From Candidatus Geothermarchaeota archaeon (lineage in GTDB: Archaea > Thermoproteota > Nitrososphaeria > Geothermarchaeales > JDFR-13): a DNA stretch of 6,773 bases. A model generated the notes under the pieces. The model was given only the letters and a program-made list of their open reading frames with translations. It had not been told where the DNA came from and did not search any database. This document shows, one piece after another, positions 5,306 to 6,773 of the stretch. The stretch lies in contig WAMZ01000077.1 in assembly GCA_015522055.1 (NCBI GenBank), positions 1 through 6,773 of the forward strand. The letters are read 5' to 3'. The position numbers and the translations under genes were made by a program. The number at the start of each line of letters is the position of its first letter. Positions within the stretch are counted from its first letter, which is position 1.

Positions 5306-6694
5306 TTGGGTAGAAGGTTATTCATACTGGGGTTGGATGCGACGCCCCCCGACCTCCTATTCGAGACCCTCATCGATGAGCTCCCCAACTTCAGGAGGCT
5401 CTTGGAGAGGTCTGTGTATGGGAGGCTGAGGAGTTGCGACCCCCCTATAACCGTGCCTGCTTGGATGGTTATGTTTACTGGTAGGACGCCGGGGGAGCTA
5501 GGTATATATGGCTTTAGGAATAGGGTTGAGGGTGAGTATAATGAGTTTAGGATACCGTCGAGTAGGGATGTTGGGTATGAGAAGGTTTGGGATGTATTGG
5601 GTAGGCATGGCCTCAAGTCGGTTGTCATAGGTGTCCCACCTACATATCCTCCCCAGCCGTTGAATGGCTGGCTTGTAACAGGCTTCCTGACCCCCAGCGA
5701 CAAGTCTAGATTCACCTACCCGGCTAGGCTTAAGATGGAGATAAAGTCGCTGGTTGATAGTTATGTATTTGATGTTGTGTTTAGGAGGGAGGACCGCGAC
5801 TCGGTATATAGGGAATTGGTCGATATGACTAGGAAGAGGCTGAGGGTCGTGGATTACCTCCTCGATAGTAAGCCTTGGGACCTCTTCATATATATGGAGA
5901 TTGGGGTTGATAGGGTTCAACATGCTTTCTGGAAGTATTTCGATGAGAGGCACCCCCGATATACTCCACACCCTAGGTTCTCTATGGCTATACCAGAGTA
6001 TTATAAGATGTTGGATGCTTGGCTAGGTAGGTTTATGGATAGGTTTGGTGATGATGTATCGATACTCGTGGTATCTGACCATGGTGCTAAGTATATGAAG
6101 GGGGCTTTCGCGATAAATGACTGGCTGGTTGAGAAGGGTTATATGAGGCTGAGGAGGGATGTTGAGCCTGGTACTAGGCTGGGTGAGGCCGATGTCGATT
6201 GGAGTAATACATATGTATGGGGTTGGGGCGGCTACTACGCAAGGATATTCTTCAATCTAGAGGGTAGGGAGAGGATGGGATGTATATCGAGGGAGGAGTA
6301 TCCAGACTTCGTGAAGAGCTTTGTTAGGGATTTAATGGCTATAAGGGGGCCTAATGGTGAGGATTGGGAGAACACTATTTACATGCCTAGCCAAATATAT
6401 CCGAGTGTGAGGGGGAACCCTCCGGATCTAATGGTATACTTCGACAATCTATATTGGAGGTCTGCTGGGACCATGGGGTATAGCGACTATTATCTACCTG
6501 AGAATGATACGGGGCCCGACGATTCTGTCCACGATTACCATGGAATATATATATTTTCTGATGGGGGGCTGAGGACTAGGGGTGAATATAGGGACCTAGA
6601 TATATATGACATATTCCCAAGTATACTGGACTACTATGGGGTTAAGTATGGTGGGGAGGTGCGTGGATCTAGCCTATTAACGGATATTCTCTAG
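5306..6694 (+). CDS. Type I phosphodiesterase/nucleotide pyrophosphatase-like enzyme (alkaline phosphatase superfamily)
   Basis: A 462-residue two-metal hydrolase. Superfamily residues in order: Asp11 (ILGLDATPP), a probable Thr49 nucleophile (PPITVPAWMVMFTGRTP), Asp202 and His206 (GVDRVQHAFWKYFD), Asp258-His259 (VVSDHGAKYMKG), and His409 or His412 (VHDYHGIYIF). The Thr nucleophile and lack of a C-x-P-x-R motif argue against a formylglycine sulfatase and fit a phosphodiesterase or nucleotide pyrophosphatase. No signal peptide or membrane segment is seen, so it is probably cytoplasmic. It is the last gene of the sat-cysC operon and overlaps or nearly touches cysC, which suggests a substrate linked to APS, PAPS or PAP; this is inference, and another phosphodiester or a phosphonate remains possible. 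GTG 5297 is an alternative start adding three residues. Its stop interlocks with a convergent gene. Confidence 0.88.
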   Translation: MGRRLFILGLDATPPDLLFETLIDELPNFRRLLERSVYGRLRSCDPPITVPAWMVMFTGRTPGELGIYGFRNRVEGEYNEFRIPSSRDVGYEKVWDVLGRHGLKSVVIGVPPTYPPQPLNGWLVTGFLTPSDKSRFTYPARLKMEIKSLVDSYVFDVVFRREDRDSVYRELVDMTRKRLRVVDYLLDSKPWDLFIYMEIGVDRVQHAFWKYFDERHPRYTPHPRFSMAIPEYYKMLDAWLGRFMDRFGDDVSILVVSDHGAKYMKGAFAINDWLVEKGYMRLRRDVEPGTRLGEADVDWSNTYVWGWGGYYARIFFNLEGRERMGCISREEYPDFVKSFVRDLMAIRGPNGEDWENTIYMPSQIYPSVRGNPPDLMVYFDNLYWRSAGTMGYSDYYLPENDTGPDDSVHDYHGIYIFSDGGLRTRGEYRDLDIYDIFPSILDYYGVKYGGEVRGSSLLTDIL

Positions 6695-6773
6695 CCCAGT
6701 TTGATCCCAACATATCTCCTTAGGATATTCTTCGTGAGCTCCCTGACCTCCTTATCAATACTATAGATTACTA
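6691..6773 (-). CDS. C-terminal end of an unidentified protein
   Basis: Reading leftward from the window edge, an open frame of 26 residues (VIYSIDKEVRELTKN then ILRRYVGIKLG) ends at TAG 6693-6691. It is charged and helix-like, as expected for a protein C-terminus, and the convergent position with interlocked stop codons mimics the reductase/RHH pair, which supports a real gene. Too little is visible to assign a family; the gene continues beyond the right edge. Confidence 0.5.
   Translation of the reverse strand, partial: VIYSIDKEVRELTKNILRRYVGIKLG

Noticed and set aside
5306..6694. Formylglycine-dependent sulfatase
   Set aside because: There is no C/S-x-P-x-R signature; the nucleophile position is Thr in ITVPAW, as in phosphodiesterase-type members.

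Overview
The window looks like a chromosomal segment of a hyperthermophilic crenarchaeon (Thermoproteota). Supporting signs are heavy AGG (Arg) and ATA (Ile) codon use, frequent GTG and TTG starts behind GGTG-type ribosome binding sites, A/T-rich archaeal TATA boxes, and archaeal gene families (HTH_10/Bat-type regulator, small ribbon-helix-helix proteins, zinc-type archaeal ATP sulfurylase). I cannot name a genus from sequence alone. There are no tRNA or rRNA genes, CRISPR arrays or insertion sequences.

Left part (1-2185), respiratory molybdoenzyme locus: the 3' part of a gene for a heme-b-binding gamma subunit of the ethylbenzene dehydrogenase / DMS dehydrogenase / selenate-chlorate reductase group (type II DMSO reductase family) overlaps a TorD/NarJ-family chaperone gene. 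The catalytic and Fe-S subunits should lie just left of the window. After a 108-bp A/T-rich gap holding a tandem 9-bp repeat and a 12-bp palindrome comes a Bat/HTH_10-type regulator with a cysteine cluster. It is a plausible redox- or oxygen-responsive controller of the molybdoenzyme.

Middle (2186-3068): a single aldo/keto reductase gene with its own TATA box and a strong ribosome binding site.

Right part (3063-6694): two small paralogous ribbon-helix-helix proteins are transcribed divergently from an 87-bp spacer that contains a perfect 22-bp palindrome directly before the rightward start codon. The rightward one heads a tight, apparently four-gene operon: RHH protein, ATP sulfurylase (Sat), APS kinase (CysC) and a type I phosphodiesterase/nucleotide pyrophosphatase-like enzyme of the alkaline phosphatase superfamily. 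Together Sat and CysC convert sulfate to APS and then PAPS. The consumer of PAPS is not in the window, and the phosphodiesterase may act on APS, PAPS, PAP or an unrelated phosphodiester. The RHH protein is the obvious candidate repressor acting on the palindrome. The last 83 bases hold the C-terminus of a convergent minus-strand gene that I do not recognise.

The best candidates for something undescribed are the RHH/palindrome-controlled sulfate-activation plus phosphodiesterase operon and the cysteine-containing Bat-type regulator beside the molybdoenzyme genes.
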